From positions 29,413,241-29,477,240 of the forward strand of contig NC_068937.1 in the NCBI RefSeq assembly GCF_016801865.2: a DNA stretch of 64,000 nucleotides, read 5' to 3'. Positions 42,170 to 55,028 of this stretch are shown piece by piece (the stretch's first letter is position 1; every line of letters begins with the position of its first letter). The translations under genes and the position numbers were made by a program. The notes beneath the pieces are model-generated. The model worked only from the letters and a program-made list of their open reading frames with translations. It did no database searches and was not told the origin of the DNA. Source of the stretch: Culex pipiens pallens (taxonomy: Eukaryota > Arthropoda > Insecta > Diptera > Culicidae).

Positions 42170-43563
42170 AAGGAAAAGAAAAAAGTTTTCGTCTTGTCTT
42201 GTAATGAAAAAGACATTTGACCTTGAAAATAGGATGAAGATTTTTTCAAATTGTATTTTAGGATCCTGGTCAAACCAACACAATGTTGACAGATTGAAAT
42301 GGCAAAATTGAGTGCGTACACGCTCATCCAAAATTAAAGAAATTTCGAAATACTCATCAAATGTGTAATTTTAACTCATATTTAACAAAAATTCGGTCCA
42401 AGTTTCATAATTCGAAAATCGGAAATCGATTTCACAACGTTTTTACAATTTTAGCAAAGGTGGCAATAATCACGATTTTGATAAATTTCAAGAAATTTTG
42501 CCCAAAACATGAGGTAAACATTAGAATTTTGGATTGAGATTCGGTAAAAAAAAGTCTTTCAAAAACAAGTGTCCACAATAGATACAGAGCGAATTGGAAT
42601 TAACTACTTGGAACCGATGACAGTTGTCAAAAGTACGAAACTACGCGCATGGAAATCGGTAAACATTAGGTTTGAGATACAAACAACAGTTTGGCAACTG
42701 ATTTTGTTTTGTTTTACGTTCGAATAAGTGATCTACACGAACGATCAAAATCACTCAGTTTTCGTTAAACCAAACCTACTCAGAAATGAGTAAATGGGTC
42801 ATCTGTCAGATTTGAGTGAGTTTCACTCTGAATTCTACGAAAATTTAGTGAAATTTACCTTGATCTGAGTGAAATTCTTTTTTGACGAAAATTGAGTGAT
42901 TTAAAATGAGAGTGTAGCACTCTGTACAAGATTGAGTACGAAACCAAGGCAGTAGGAATGCGTCATCTTGGTTTGCATTTGTGTGAGTGCATGATCACGT
43001 ACCACGAAAAATAATAACAAAACAATAAAGGGCCATAACAGGAAAACCCAAAACATAAACAAAATCAACTTCTATTGAAATGACAGAGTCAGAAATACAG
43101 ATTTTGACAATCGCATGACAACACACTCAATCGCGAGTACCTTTGGTGGAAAGCCATTTTAATTTTCAAAAAATGAGTTTTTCAAGGCAACTGTCAGTTT
43201 TGAGTAAATATCACTCAGAATCAAGAGAATTTTATCAAATTTAGACGTTTCAATCAATACGCAATTCCGAGTTAGTTTAGTCTTATCGAATTCTGAATAA
43301 ATTTAAAAAAATTGAGGGTGTAGAAAAATCCTTACAGGAGTACCGATTGAGGAATCTTCGTTGAGAGTGTTTCAGTGAGCACTCTTTGAGAGAAAACATT
43401 GAAACTTTACGAGTCTTTTTTCCCTCTTCGACGAGACATATGTAAAATGAGATATCAATGAACAAGTTTTGAGATTTTTGAGTGAAATTGCATTCTTCTC
43501 ATTACATTGACTAATAAAACGTCAGTTATCACTACAATGTGGAATATGTCGAGTAGACCAAAT
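42170..43563. other. AT-rich DNA with GAGTGAAA-type degenerate repeats
   Basis: Words such as 'gagtgagtttcactc' (about 42822-42836) and 'gagtaaatatcactc' (about 43202) suggest overlapping MITE relics. No gene is visible. Confidence 0.4.
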
Positions 43564-44283
43564 TTAGAGTAAATTACTCGAAGCTGCAAATCTCCCAAAT
43601 TCAATCCAGGTCACTCCTGCTGGCGAATCATTTCGAACCGTAATTGAAATAGTGATTTCTGGTGCTTTGTCACAAATTTCATCACGCTGCAATTGCACCT
43701 CACCCCCCTTTATCATAACCGTAAAAATCACGACCTCATCTGAGCTCATCTCCCGGCCCCATTCCTGGGTTGCCACTGGCTTCGAACAGAGATAAATATC
43801 AATTTTCCAACCCCCTCCCGAACCCCACACGGGCGGTTTTATGTGAGCTTCAAGTCGGTGTCGCTTCAAGCTTTTCCAGGAATAACGACCATAAAATACA
43901 GTCCCCATTTCCAGAAATTGAGGAAGCTGGCGCTCATATCTGGGCCAATCCCTGCAATTGAACTTGGGCTGATAAAAAAATTGTAACGAAGGCGACGACG
44001 GGAGCTGTAAAAAGATATTTCGGGATATATTCTTTTTCGTTGAGGGAAGTCCCGTGGGAAAGTCCAAGCGAGCACCATTAGTCGCTGCTACACGACTTGA
44101 AGGCAGTGAAGAATGGGATGGACGTTCACGAGTGAGTTCACGCTGATCAAAAGAAGGGGAGATTTTACAGAAAAATTGAATTTCTGACAGCAGTGCTGCC
44201 AACTGGTAAGCGGAAGCTTTAGCTGATACGCTTCCGTTTGTCACTCCTTTGAGTGAAAAACCGAGGAATTCTGGATTCAGCAT
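43564..44283 (-). CDS. Long unassigned open frame, 239 codons (doubtful)
   Basis: The longest open frame outside repeats and recognised genes. It starts MLNPEFLGFSLKGV and ends in SNLL. Composition is ordinary, with no motif, signal peptide or membrane span that I recognise. Codon usage does not show the strong GC3 bias of the GPx and KCTD exons, which argues against a conserved gene. A lineage-specific transcript, or a chance frame, are both open. Confidence 0.15.
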   Translation of the reverse strand: MLNPEFLGFSLKGVTNGSVSAKASAYQLAALLSEIQFFCKISPSFDQRELTRERPSHSSLPSSRVAATNGARLDFPTGLPSTKKNISRNIFLQLPSSPSLQFFYQPKFNCRDWPRYERQLPQFLEMGTVFYGRYSWKSLKRHRLEAHIKPPVWGSGGGWKIDIYLCSKPVATQEWGREMSSDEVVIFTVMIKGGEVQLQRDEICDKAPEITISITVRNDSPAGVTWIEFGRFAASSNLL

Positions 44284-46174
44284 TTCTCGGATTCGTCATA
44301 GATTGAAATTTGAGATTGGTTACAAGATTTTGAAACTTGATTTTGAAAAATGTCAGATTTTGACTAAACTTGCTGAATTTAATCATGAAATTGTTTCAAC
44401 GGCAATGTTTCCTTACTGATATCACTGCTGTCACATTGACATCTGTCAAACGTTTGCACGCTAATGAGACAAGACCAAATTGTAGGCATAAACAAAGTGC
44501 AACATGCCCGTAGTTTGCACAATTGTAGAAGTTTGATTTGGGTCAATTGCACTCATTTTGCGTGGATTTCATCCAAATCTGGCGAACAGCCTCAAAACTC
44601 AGTACAGATTTGGTTAGATATTTACGAATCTGTGTATTTTCCCACGTGCGTGCACTTTCAAGCTGATTCAATCCCGTTTTTGCTGCATGGGTTGAAAGAG
44701 ACGTCAAAGTGACATCTGTCAGATGCATGCACGTTTCCGCAAAATTACTCAAATTCGAGCATTGTTTACCCAAAAACATTTTAATACAGTTGAATTCTTC
44801 AACTTTCTTCGTTGTGAATCCATCAGCGTTGCCAAATTGTGGGATTATTCTATAATCTGGAAATCCACTCTATGCCGGTTACATTCCGAGGAACGACACT
44901 GTGTGCCGTCTTTCCCGGCCCTGATGAATAATGGATCCGGGGAAAACTTGACCCAGCAATGAAAGGCAGCAGAGTTGCCTTCGGGATGTTGATACCCATC
45001 CCTTCAGCGTTGGCCTGAAATTGCCAAAGAAGCACAGCCTGCTATGGATGCTGGGAAGAAAAAAAATCGATTTTCACGGGATTCTTCGCCGGAAGACCTT
45101 GGAGAAGGACGAACGGAAGAATAAGGAATAAAATAAGGAGAGAGAGAGAGTGAAAAAAGGGGCCGGGACGTGGGTCCATTTTATTGCGAAGGGATGTCCA
45201 CTCTCATGGCATTTCATTGGTTATGATTGAGGTTAGGGGAGGGCGGGTGAAGGAAGTGACTTTCCGGCTCCCCGAAGGGCCATTCATTCCCGCACATTGT
45301 GCGGCGCAATCCAGGGATAATTTCGCATAATAGAAGTGTCCGAAATAATCACGGCTCAGCAGGGGTCTGGAAAACTTTGATCTGTCAAACTGGTGCGACG
45401 TTTTTCTGGCTTGCAACATTGAATTTAAAAACTCATTAAACTTTCATTTCAAATGCAAAATGAGATCCCTTGGGGCGCGTCAAAGTTGCATCCAATTAAA
45501 AAGTCCCCGCGCGAAAGAAAATTGAAAATTTTCGGAGCACTTTTTTCCGGCGTGGGACCGGCTCCGAAAGGTGTGAAAAATTCGATAAAAGTTAATTAGC
45601 GTGCAAGATAAGGGAGAGAGCGACAAAAAAGCTCACAGCGAAAATGTGCAAGTTTGGGTGCCTTCTGGGAATTGGGTGACGTTGGTTGAATCGGTGTCGA
45701 GGTGAAATTCGCTGGGACGTGGGTTGTGATCGGGTTGAATTGGGGAACATTTTGGTGCCATCGAGGTTGGGATCAAACGAGAAATAATTATGGCAATTTT
45801 GAATAATTTTTGGGTGATTTTCCCTTTCACAAAAAATGTTTGCGATGAAAATCTGCTAGAAAAATGAAAAATAGATACAATTACAGTTAACATTTTTTTC
45901 TTGCCTGAATATCCAAATAATTAATGCAAAGAGCAAAGATGAAAAATCATCGGAAGAGCTTCTTTTGACATTTACTAAGAGAGTATCTTCTCTCAAATGC
46001 ACGAAATATCATTTCAATTTCACTACTACATATTCAGACGAAACGCCACATGTCAAAAATGGCCTGAAACTTATTGTAGATAACCAATGTTGGTAAACAA
46101 AACAAAATAAACTGATTTGAGGGGTATTACAAAAGAAATTCACGAAAAATCTGTTGATAACACAGTCCAACAAG
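44284..46174. other. Unique stretch without a clear gene
   Basis: A GC-richer patch at 44870-45560 includes a GAGAGAGAGAG run near 45141 and a Ser/Phe-like interrupted frame, none convincing. It may be conserved non-coding DNA or leader sequence of an unseen gene. Confidence 0.35.
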
Positions 46175-46808
46175 ATTTTGTCTCTGAGACGAGTATATGT
46201 GTTCCTAGTAGAATTTTGCCTGCTGAATCCGAATCCGGGTCCAGAATTGGTCCAAATGGTCCCAATTTTGAGATACACCCGTTTGAAATGTTAGTTTAGG
46301 CCAAAATTAGCTACTTTGTCGACTATTTTACAAAAGAACTATTGAATAAACAAATAAACCAATACATGTATCTTAAAGTTCACGTTTTCCCCTTTCTGAA
46401 ACACCCCTGGTTTTTAAAATTTGATTGTTTCTACGCATATTTATAGCCATTTTAAAATTATATTTTCAGTTGGTTCTCATTCAAGTTTTTCCAACTTGCA
46501 TGCAAGTCAAATTCTAATTTTAAAATGGCTGTAAATATGCGTAGAAACAATCAAATTTTAAAAACCAGGGGTGTTTCAGAAAGGGGAAAACGTGAACTTT
46601 AAGATACATGTATTGGTTTAGTTGTTTATTCAGTAGTTCTTTTGTAAAATAGTCGACAAAGTAGCTAATTTTGGCCTAAACTAACATTTTAAACGGGTGT
46701 ATCTCAAAATTGGGACCATTTGGAGCAATTCGGGACCCGGATTCGGATTCAGCAGGCAAAAATCTACTAGGAACACATATTCTCGTCTCAGAGACAAAAA
46801 ATATTTGA
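46175..46808. repeat. Long palindrome, about 290-bp arms
   Basis: The left arm 46175-46465 is repeated in inverted form at 46515-46808, both bearing 'gtctctgagacgag', 'tttaggccaaaattagc' and 'taccaatacatgta'-like words in mirror order. The spacer holds AACTTGCATGCAAGT, itself a palindrome. Arms look over 90% identical. The right arm stops 16 bases before a run of N. Confidence 0.85.
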
Positions 46809-46824
46809 TTTTGTGTTGAACTGT

Positions 46825-46924
46825 NNNNNNNNNNNNNNNNNNNNNNNNNNNNNNNNNNNNNNNNNNNNNNNNNNNNNNNNNNNNNNNNNNNNNNNNNNNN
46901 NNNNNNNNNNNNNNNNNNNNNNNN
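46825..46924. other. Assembly gap (100 N)
   Basis: Exactly 100 unknown bases, the usual placeholder for a gap of unknown size. It abuts the end of the palindrome at 46808. Confidence 1.
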
Positions 46925-47488
46925 ACACCCAAATTGCAAATTTTTGAAATTTGAGTATTTTCAGGAAATAAGAAATTTTGGGAAAATTTTAGTTTTTTTT
47001 CAAGAAATAAGAAATTTTGTGAAAGTTTTAGTTTTTTCACCAGTGAAACGCATATATTGCAGGGTGACCAGTCAAGTCCCATTTTCAAATTTCCGACTTT
47101 TTCAGAAAGCTCAAATAATAGGCATTTTATATCTAAAGAATTATCTGAAACAAAAAACTCTTTATAAAATAAGTTAATATCAACCAAAAAAAAACACAAA
47201 AATTAAAAAAAAATTAAGCTATTGGCAATTTTTGTTATCATAGAAACTTAACATCAAATGCTTAAAAAATACTTCAAAGAATGGAAGCTCATTATTTTGA
47301 TTAAGACTAGAAACATAAACAATTAGGTATCTTTGAAAAATAATCGAAATCTCATCAATACACTTATTTTAAGATAAATGTTTGAAGAGCCAAATCCTTT
47401 AAACAATTTTGCAGTAACTGAAAACTTCTTGGAATTATTTATTGCAAATTATTTTTTTTTATGTTTTCAAAATGTAAAAAAGTTATTT

Positions 47489-47705
47489 AACGTGGCGCAG
47501 GGGTAGCGGCTTCGGCTGCCGATCCCGATGATACTATGAGACGCGGGTTCGATTCCCGCCTTATCCACTGAGCTTCTATCGGATGGTGAAGTAAAACGTC
47601 GGTCCCGGTTTCTCCTGTCTCGTCAGAGGCGATGGAGCAGAAATCCCACGTTAGAGGAAGGCCATGCCCCGGGGGGCGTAGTGCCAATAGTTTCGTTTCG
47701 TTTTT
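47489..47705 (+). mobile_element. tRNA-derived SINE
   Basis: The head reads GTGGCGCAGGGGTAGCGG (box A-like) and CGGGTTCGATTCCC (box B). It then has the shared core GATGGTGAAGTAAAACGTC followed by GGTCCCGG, and an end rich in TTTCGTTTCG. The core matches the SINEs at 27805 and 49010 although the heads differ. Confidence 0.7.
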
Positions 47706-48312
47706 AGCCAACTAACAGCGATTACATTTTATTCGATCTTAAGTTTTCCGATAACTGAAAATCATGTTTTATCTATAGTAAATAAGCACATTCTCACGAA
47801 AAAGTTTCACAAAAAAGTTCAAAGGCAACATTTTGATTTTTTTTAAATTACGTTATGAATTTAGCTTAAAAAATTAAAAATGTTTACAAAAAATAAACAT
47901 TGCTATTTCCAAGTTAGAATTATTTCTCAAATATTGAAACAGTTTTCAATAACTTTATCCCTTGTTTGATAAACAAAAATTCAAAAAGATCATTTTAGTC
48001 ATAAAAAATATTATTACAATTATTTTTTTAAAGATATCCAATATTTATTTCAGAATATAAAAAAATAGAAAAAAAATTTGGTGTCTAAATAGCCTTTTCG
48101 ATCTCAAATTTATTGAAATAGTGAAAAGAACATTAAATTCAAAGTAAGTTAATTAAGCAGAATTTAATGAATTTAATTTGAAAATCGTACAAAATATTAT
48201 GGAATTATTCAAGAGTTAAAAAATAATTTTCAAACATGTATGCTTGGAAATGCTGACTTTTTGACAAAAAAATCACAAATTCCCGACTTTTCCCGATTTT
48301 TGACGAATTCCC

Positions 48313-50335
48313 CACGGCGTCTTTTTCAGGGGGGTAGTATTTTTTGAGAAATAGCAAGAAAACTGTCATATACATATGAAAGTGTGGAACATCCCCGTTC
48401 ATTTGCGGGGTGAACGAAAATCTTTGGTCGGGAAAAATCAAAGTTATCCTCATTTGAAGTTTTTGAACTTTTTTCCTATGGGGCGAAATTTCGTCTATTT
48501 CAATTTAGTATTGTTATAAATCTACATGGGCATGATTTATGGTTCAGATCATATAATTTCTTATGGGAAATGATGCAAGGAACATTTTTCCTGAAGCACG
48601 CAAAGTGATTGAAAAAAAGGGAAAAAAGTTATAAAGGTTTTATTGAAAATTTGGGAGATTTTCTGATAAAATTTCACACCCCTTTCCCAAAAACCGCAAT
48701 GTTTTTGATATTCAGATCATTATTTTGATTAATTCTTTTTAGAGAAATGTTTCTGGGCCCATTGAGTATATAAAGCACTACAGAAAAGTGTAATTGGTTG
48801 GGTTTATGCTCAACTGTAAGCTTCTTTTATGGATTTTGGATTTCAACCGAATCAACATATTTTTGTTTGTTTTTGTTATAAAATGTACCGTTTCCATTAG
48901 ATTTTCACATTTGTATTAGTCTTATTAAACCTCACAAGAGATCTCGTACTTATTTTGAGGTCAGGTGATAATATTGTAAATCAAAATCAAATCAAACCAT
49001 CCACATTAACGACCCCCAGGTCTTTTGTTGTCTCTATTGCAAGTTTCTGCTCGAACCTAGTAGTCCGAAGGCTTGAATGGGGAGAGCACCCAAACCTCTT
49101 TCTACTCCAAGGAACCTTCCACCCCAGTGTTTGAACTGACGACCTTTGGATTGCGAGTCCAACCGCCGCCAGCGATTCAACCGGAGTTGGCTTGGTTTGG
49201 TGTGTTGTTTGTACTTATGGCATGGAGACGACTCCTACACCTGGAATGACTTAACGGCCAAACAACCAAGGCCGGGACCGACATTTTACTTCGTCATCCG
49301 ATGGAAGGTTGGAGCAGATGGGAATCGAATCCAGAATCATCCGCTTACAAAGCGGACAGCGTAACCATTCGGCCACGCACTGTCACTGTGAATAAAAAGA
49401 TCATTTATTTGTGTGTTTTTTTAGCAAAACAATTTAATTGTTGTATTGTTCGTTGTTTCAAATTTGGATGCCAGACTTGTTTAGTATGTTAAGCTCAATT
49501 ATTTGAGATTAAATTAATAGATTTACATACATTTAAACTTTTTAATGATTTTTACGCAATATGTATGTTATTACCAATAATTGCAAGTTCAACTCTGTAG
49601 TTTGAATACAAATAATATAGCTCAAATGGAAATACAAGTTAACAAAAGGCATAGAAATAGAAACCCTGTGATTGTATTTACACTGCATGCCTCAATTAGA
49701 TACAAAACATATCATGTGGACCATGTACTCACAAAAAAAAGTGAAATTTTAATGTAAACGGTACATTTTATAACCAAAACACACAAAAATATGTTGATTC
49801 GGTGAAATCCAAAATTCATAAATGTGACATACAATTGAGCTTAAACGCAACCAATTACACTTTTCTGTAGTTATTTATATACTCAATGGGCCCAGAAACA
49901 TTTCTCAAAAAAGAATTCATCGAAATATTGATCTGAATATCAAAAACATTGTGGTTTTTGGGAAAGGGGTGTGAAATTTTATCAGAAAATCTCCCAAATT
50001 TTCAATAAAACCTTTATAACTTTTTTCCCTTATTTTCAATCACTTTGCGTGCTTCAGGAAAAATGTTCCTTGCATCATTTCCCATAAGAAATTATATGAT
50101 CTGAACCATAAATCATGCCCATGTAGATTTATAACAATACTAAATTGAAATAGACGAAATTTCGCCCCATAGGAAAAAAGTTCAAAAACTTCAAATGAGG
50201 ATAACTTTGATTTTTCCCGACCAAAGATTTTCGTTCGCCCCGCAAATGAACGGGGATGTTCCACACTTTCATATGTATATGACAGTTTTCTTGCTATTTC
50301 TCAAAAAATACTACCCCCCTGAAAAAGACGCCGTG
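48313..50335. mobile_element. Foldback element with about 600-bp inverted arms
   Basis: The left arm 48313-48914 and right arm 49736-50335 are near-identical reverse complements, sharing 'cacggcgtctttttcag', 'tatggggcgaaatttcg' and 'ccgaatcaacatattttt'. The 820-bp loop contains the SINE at 49010. Just outside, 50360-50377 reads ACTTGAGTGGCCACCCTG, and 47060 reads CAGGGTGACCAGTCAAGT, an outer inverted pair that may mark a 3.3-kb element of which the foldback is part. No transposase frame was found. Confidence 0.75.
49010..49378 (-). mobile_element. tRNA-derived SINE inside the foldback loop
   Basis: On the minus strand a tRNA-like head (49378-49305) has TGGCCGAATGGTTACG and box B GGATTCGATTCCC. 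The core CGAAGTAAAATGTCGGTCCC follows, then a second degenerate tRNA-like part. Layout is the same as at 27805-28198. Confidence 0.65.
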
Positions 50336-50377
50336 TCCCGACTTTCCCGATTTCCCAACTTGAGTGGCCACCCTGGT

Positions 50378-52234
50378 ATTATGATAAAGTTAACCGAAAC
50401 GTCGCGTCGTTGGACACCAATGTTTCCAATTATTGATATTGATTTTTTTAAACCAATTTGTAATTTATGTTTTTTTTTATCTTCAAACAATATAAGGTTG
50501 AGATTTTTCTATTAAACAAAAAAAAATGATTCAATATAAAGATTTTAAGTAACAAAAATGTAAATTGAAAAATTAAAAAAAACATTTTTTGGAAAAAAAG
50601 TATTTTATACCAAACGCTTTAATATCAAACAAAAATGCATTTCGTTTGTTCATAATTTCATAATTAACTAACTAAAAAATCTTGTGAAAAGTGTGCCTGG
50701 CTTAGGTCCGTTAACTTTTAAACAATGCTCAAAAGAGGAATGATGAACTGCTTGAAATTTAGCACCGAAAAGGACCTAATAAAAATAATTTTATGAAAAA
50801 AACTGCTTGAAATTTGAAAGAGCTGTCATCATCGACTCGATCATTGAATGCTGACTGAGCGCACCTGTCATTATCGTCAATACGAAGAGACCGTCAGTGA
50901 ACGTACACGAAACTAAAACAAACGAATGCTCGACACTCAAGCAGCCGAAGGCACATGCTCTTTGTCTTTTTTTCCGTTTTCTCTTTTTCTTGCTTGTGCG
51001 GTGCTTTGTCGTGACACCAATCATTTGAATGCAGTCATGGAGAAAGTGATTGGAATTTCGGTAGAATGACAAACGGATGAACTCTCTCTCAAAAGGGACA
51101 TTTCGGATTTCAAATAATATCAACCTTTTTTTATTCGATATTGACAGCACTGTGTGTTTATTGATTTAATCTGTGTGTGTGTTGTTTTTTTTTTTACTTT
51201 AAAATAATAGTTTTTCTCACTATGATTGATAGCTCCTTCTTTCTTTTTTTTTTACCTAAGGAGAAGCTACACTTTTTTGTTCACTTGTGAAACCCAAGCA
51301 AAAAGGAAGTTAATGTGTTTTAAATTACGATTTTTCTTATGTCTAGTTTTTTTGTTCCATTTTGTTTTCCACCTTTTTTTCCTACAAAGAACGTTTCCAA
51401 CAATTTCTTTTCCAAACATTTTTCCAACTTTGTCAAGTTAGATTAATTATTTCCCCCCACTCACGAAGACATTTATCACTATCACCACTATATTTACACA
51501 ACAAGCGACACTTTAGCCTACACACAATCCCACAATTGAACAAAGCTTTTTTGGAGGAGCATGAGAATAGATATATAACTAAACGCTCTTTCTGTACGCA
51601 AAAATCTCTTCATGAATTCACTAGCGGTTTTGTTTGCTTTGATAAAAGTCTCGCTTTGCTTTGTTGCTTAAAAGTACCACAGAACGAACTTCGTATATTC
51701 ACAAAACTACAGTTTGCTAAAGCCCCTTTGGAAAATGTGAGTTTAGGGAAAAATTTCTCTCTCTTTCGTACGCGATTTCATTTGTTTTGCTAGCATTTCC
51801 GACGGGATTTTACTTGTTCACTTACTTGGAGCTTTCAATGAGCTTTTGTCGTCGATTTTGCGAGTATACAAAAGTGGCGGTTCGTTTTTCTTTTCTTTTT
51901 TTCTGAGATTGGTTCTTTTGTAAGTTTTGCAGGTTTGCAGTGTGATGTGAGTATTGAACGGAACTGGTTGAGTGTTTCTGAGCAATTCGATGCCAACTAT
52001 GCCATTTGCCATTTAATTTTTATGTTTAAAATCTTAAAAAATAAGATATTTACAACAAGTAAAAAGCTTATCAAAAACATTAAAGTAAAACACAAGCATT
52101 TGTAGCAGTGAAAAATGTTATTTGCCAATCGCACAAAATGGTCAACAGGGTGACAAGAAAAACGGGAAATTTTGGAAAAACCTGGGATCTGTGTAACATT
52201 TCTCTAAACAGTAACCGATTTGCCTTATTACGGA
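50378..52234. other. AT-rich stretch, no gene
   Basis: A pyrimidine-rich section (51200-51480) and a CACTATCACCACTAT stretch are visible. The open frames are short. 52144-52160 starts CAACAGGGTGACAAG, similar to the CAGGGTGACC repeat end at 47060. Confidence 0.4.
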
Positions 52235-52617
52235 ACTTAATTCACCTTTAGGTGGTTGGTGCCTTTCTCTCATTCAAATAGTAATTTCGTCTGAAATAGT
52301 TTCCAATTTTGAGGTTATGTTGTAAATTACCCGTTTTTGTAGTCGTCTGAATAATTTTTTATCATAAATTTTTACCAACTAGATCAAACTTTACAATTTT
52401 CAATACCAAGCTGTATGACCCCAAACTGTACCGAATAAACTACATCCGGACAAAATATTTTCATGCAAAGCCGAGAAAAGCAAGTGCATATTTTTGATCA
52501 ACATCCCCACACACGTACAGACATTTGCTAAGAATTCAATTCTGAGTCAATAAGTATAAATAGAGTGGGTTTAGGAGGTCAAATTAAAAAGTTCATTTTA
52601 AGAGTGAGGAAGGCAAA
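52235..52617 (-). mobile_element. Element Z, inverted short copy
   Basis: It starts ACTTAATTCACCTTTAGG and ends GAGTGAGGAAGGCAAAA, the reverse complement of the ends at 26964 and 35618. The interior is shortened. Confidence 0.7.
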
Positions 52618-52771
52618 ATATTTGAAAATCTGTACCTCGGTGAAGGGTTTTCTGATCAATTTCGTGTCTTCAGTAATGTTGTAGATAAAAATGAGAAAAA
52701 AATAACATTTTATACGATAAAACGTAATATTTTCAAGTTATAGCGTTTTAAGGGTTAATTCCACTTACATT

Positions 52772-52850
52772 CTAGACTCGATTATCCGAAGCCTTGATTA
52801 TCCGAAGTTCGGTTATCCGAAGGTTTGTATAGAACTTTGGACAATCGAAT
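52772..52850. mobile_element. Small ATTATCCGAAG element
   Basis: ATTATCCGAAG or its variant occurs three times in about 40 bases, followed by GACAATCGAATCG. Related to 35567-35612. Confidence 0.4.
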
Positions 52851-55028
52851 CGTGTACAGCATTTTTTTTTTAACTTTTCAAAATAAATTTGAGTTCCTCG
52901 CCCTCATTTGAGTCAATTTTAAATGGTTGATTGCCTATTAAATTACCAAACGCAATTTTTCTCCCATCTTCGATTAAAAACTCTAAATTATGGGTCATAT
53001 TTAAGCACGACAATCAAAAATAAGACAAATTTAAGACGTGATTTGATTCCGGACTGTACAATAAAAAAAATGTATTTTTTTGTTTGTTTTAAATCGGGAA
53101 GTGTTTTCCAATTATCCTTAAGATGACATCGCGCCGACCGTTGTACAATTTCCTTATCATTGATATAAAAATTTTTTTAAATCAAGCCAAAGAATTTTGC
53201 TCTCTTGATATGTTTTCTTGGTTTTGAAAATATTCTTCTTCGAAAGATTGGATCGAAGATCGGACCAATAATTGCCGCGATATCGTCAGTTGTAAAAATA
53301 AGGCTAATGAAAAAAACATTGAAAAAAATACCTCGAAAACTTTTTATCCGATTATCAAAGCTTAAAAAGGCAAACTGTGACAATTTTCTAAGCAATTTGA
53401 AAAAAATAGATATAGATATTGGACATACAAGGAAACTTAAAAAAAAATCAAACAAATACTTTTTTCTAGCATGAATTAACCTCCAAATTACTAGAACTTG
53501 AAGGCGGTATATTTTGTCGAAAACAAAATTAAAGCAATTTTCGATTGCAAAGTTGGTTATATAAAAAACTTTAAATTTTGTTTAAAGTAGGGGAAATATA
53601 CCTTTTCTAATCAAACACCTATCTTCGTCATATGGAGAGTTTGATGCTCGATTAAAGCTCCAAAAATACTCCAAATATTAACTTACCAGCAACAGCACCG
53701 CCTCAAGCACGCAAATTTATGCCATGTAATGGCCAAAAAGATCAAATTTAATGCACTTTTGATCATAATTTCTATTTTGCGGGACCATTTCTCATCATTT
53801 TGGTGGCACACACATCCACACGCAAGATCAGAGGTTAACTGCTTAACGAAAGTCGCCATTAAAATCTTTTCACTTGCGCTAACGTTTTCAAAGCCCTTAA
53901 CGGTGCACATCAACCAAAGCTTTTGCACCCAGATTTTTGTTACAGACATTTTAGTATCTTCAAAATTACGGGTACTATCGACATATTTTTTTATTCATCC
54001 CCTAAAGTACTGTCCACAAAGTAATTTACAACAAAGTTTGACTAATTTGACAAACGCGTTGTTGCAGGATTGGGTCCGTAAGTTTGTCAATTTTGGAATA
54101 AGAAGACAACAACTTCCTTCGTTGCTGTGTACCCTTAAGATATACAATTGCTTCCAACTATCGGCAACATGTTCTTTTGCACATTAGTTTGTCACTCACT
54201 TGAAAAATAATCCCGAAACATGTAAATAATTAGCAAGCGCCATCAAAACAACAAACGCGCCAAGTATTTTGACGTTTGAATTTTGACGACCCATTCCAAT
54301 CGAAGGCTGAAGAAACCCGAGCAAGAAGCGAAGGCAAATAAAGAACAAAGGGTGGCCACCAACACCACCAGTAGCACTTGTGGTGTTGCCAGGAAATTTT
54401 CTCTTTAAATGCTACTTTTCGTGAGTATTCGCTTAAAATTTCATCAATTTTGGCAGCACTAAGCAGACCCAAAAGAGCGTTGGAAGAAAAAAAGAACTAA
54501 GCTGAAAATAGAAAAATGGGCGAGGCCCAATGCACTCGACTGATTAGAATGCATTTGGGAAATATATTTTTAAAATGCTTGTAAATGGAAAATCATAACT
54601 TTTAATAAAAGTGAAAATAAACAGAAATGTTCACAAAAAGTTGTTTTACTCGTTGGTGTACTTGGCTTCAGTAAATTTCAAGAAACACTCCAGATTATCC
54701 AGCATCATTCAAACACGACCGCTGATTAGGCTTAATATGGGTTTATTTCCTCTACAATTTATTTTTTTTAAATCAAATTAAAAAGACATGTCTCCGTGAC
54801 CTTTTTGTCCACTAAATTTTTTATTTAAATTTTATGAAATCGGCCATTTTTGAAAAAATTCTCTGTCATCATTTTACTTTGATAAACATATTATTTAAAT
54901 TTTTGTCAAATGTTTGCGTTTTTATTCTACAACAGTTTAAAATAGTGAATGAACCATACATTTTAAGTTGAGTTTAAGTGATTTGAAAATTGTAATTGAC
55001 TCACTCGTTGTAGATTTCAAGGGGCCGT
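52851..55028. other. AT-rich stretch, no supported gene
   Basis: Decayed repeats (for example 'gatcggaccaataattgcc' near 53259) and a few 80-150 codon frames (53729-54187, 54230-54472) without recognisable features. A CACCACAAGTGCTAC-type patch near 54360 is unique. Confidence 0.35.

Noticed and set aside
53683..54472. Frames of 80-152 codons at 53683-53949, 53729-54187 and 54230-54472
   Set aside because: No motifs, conflicting strands and AT-rich codon use; not supportable as genes.
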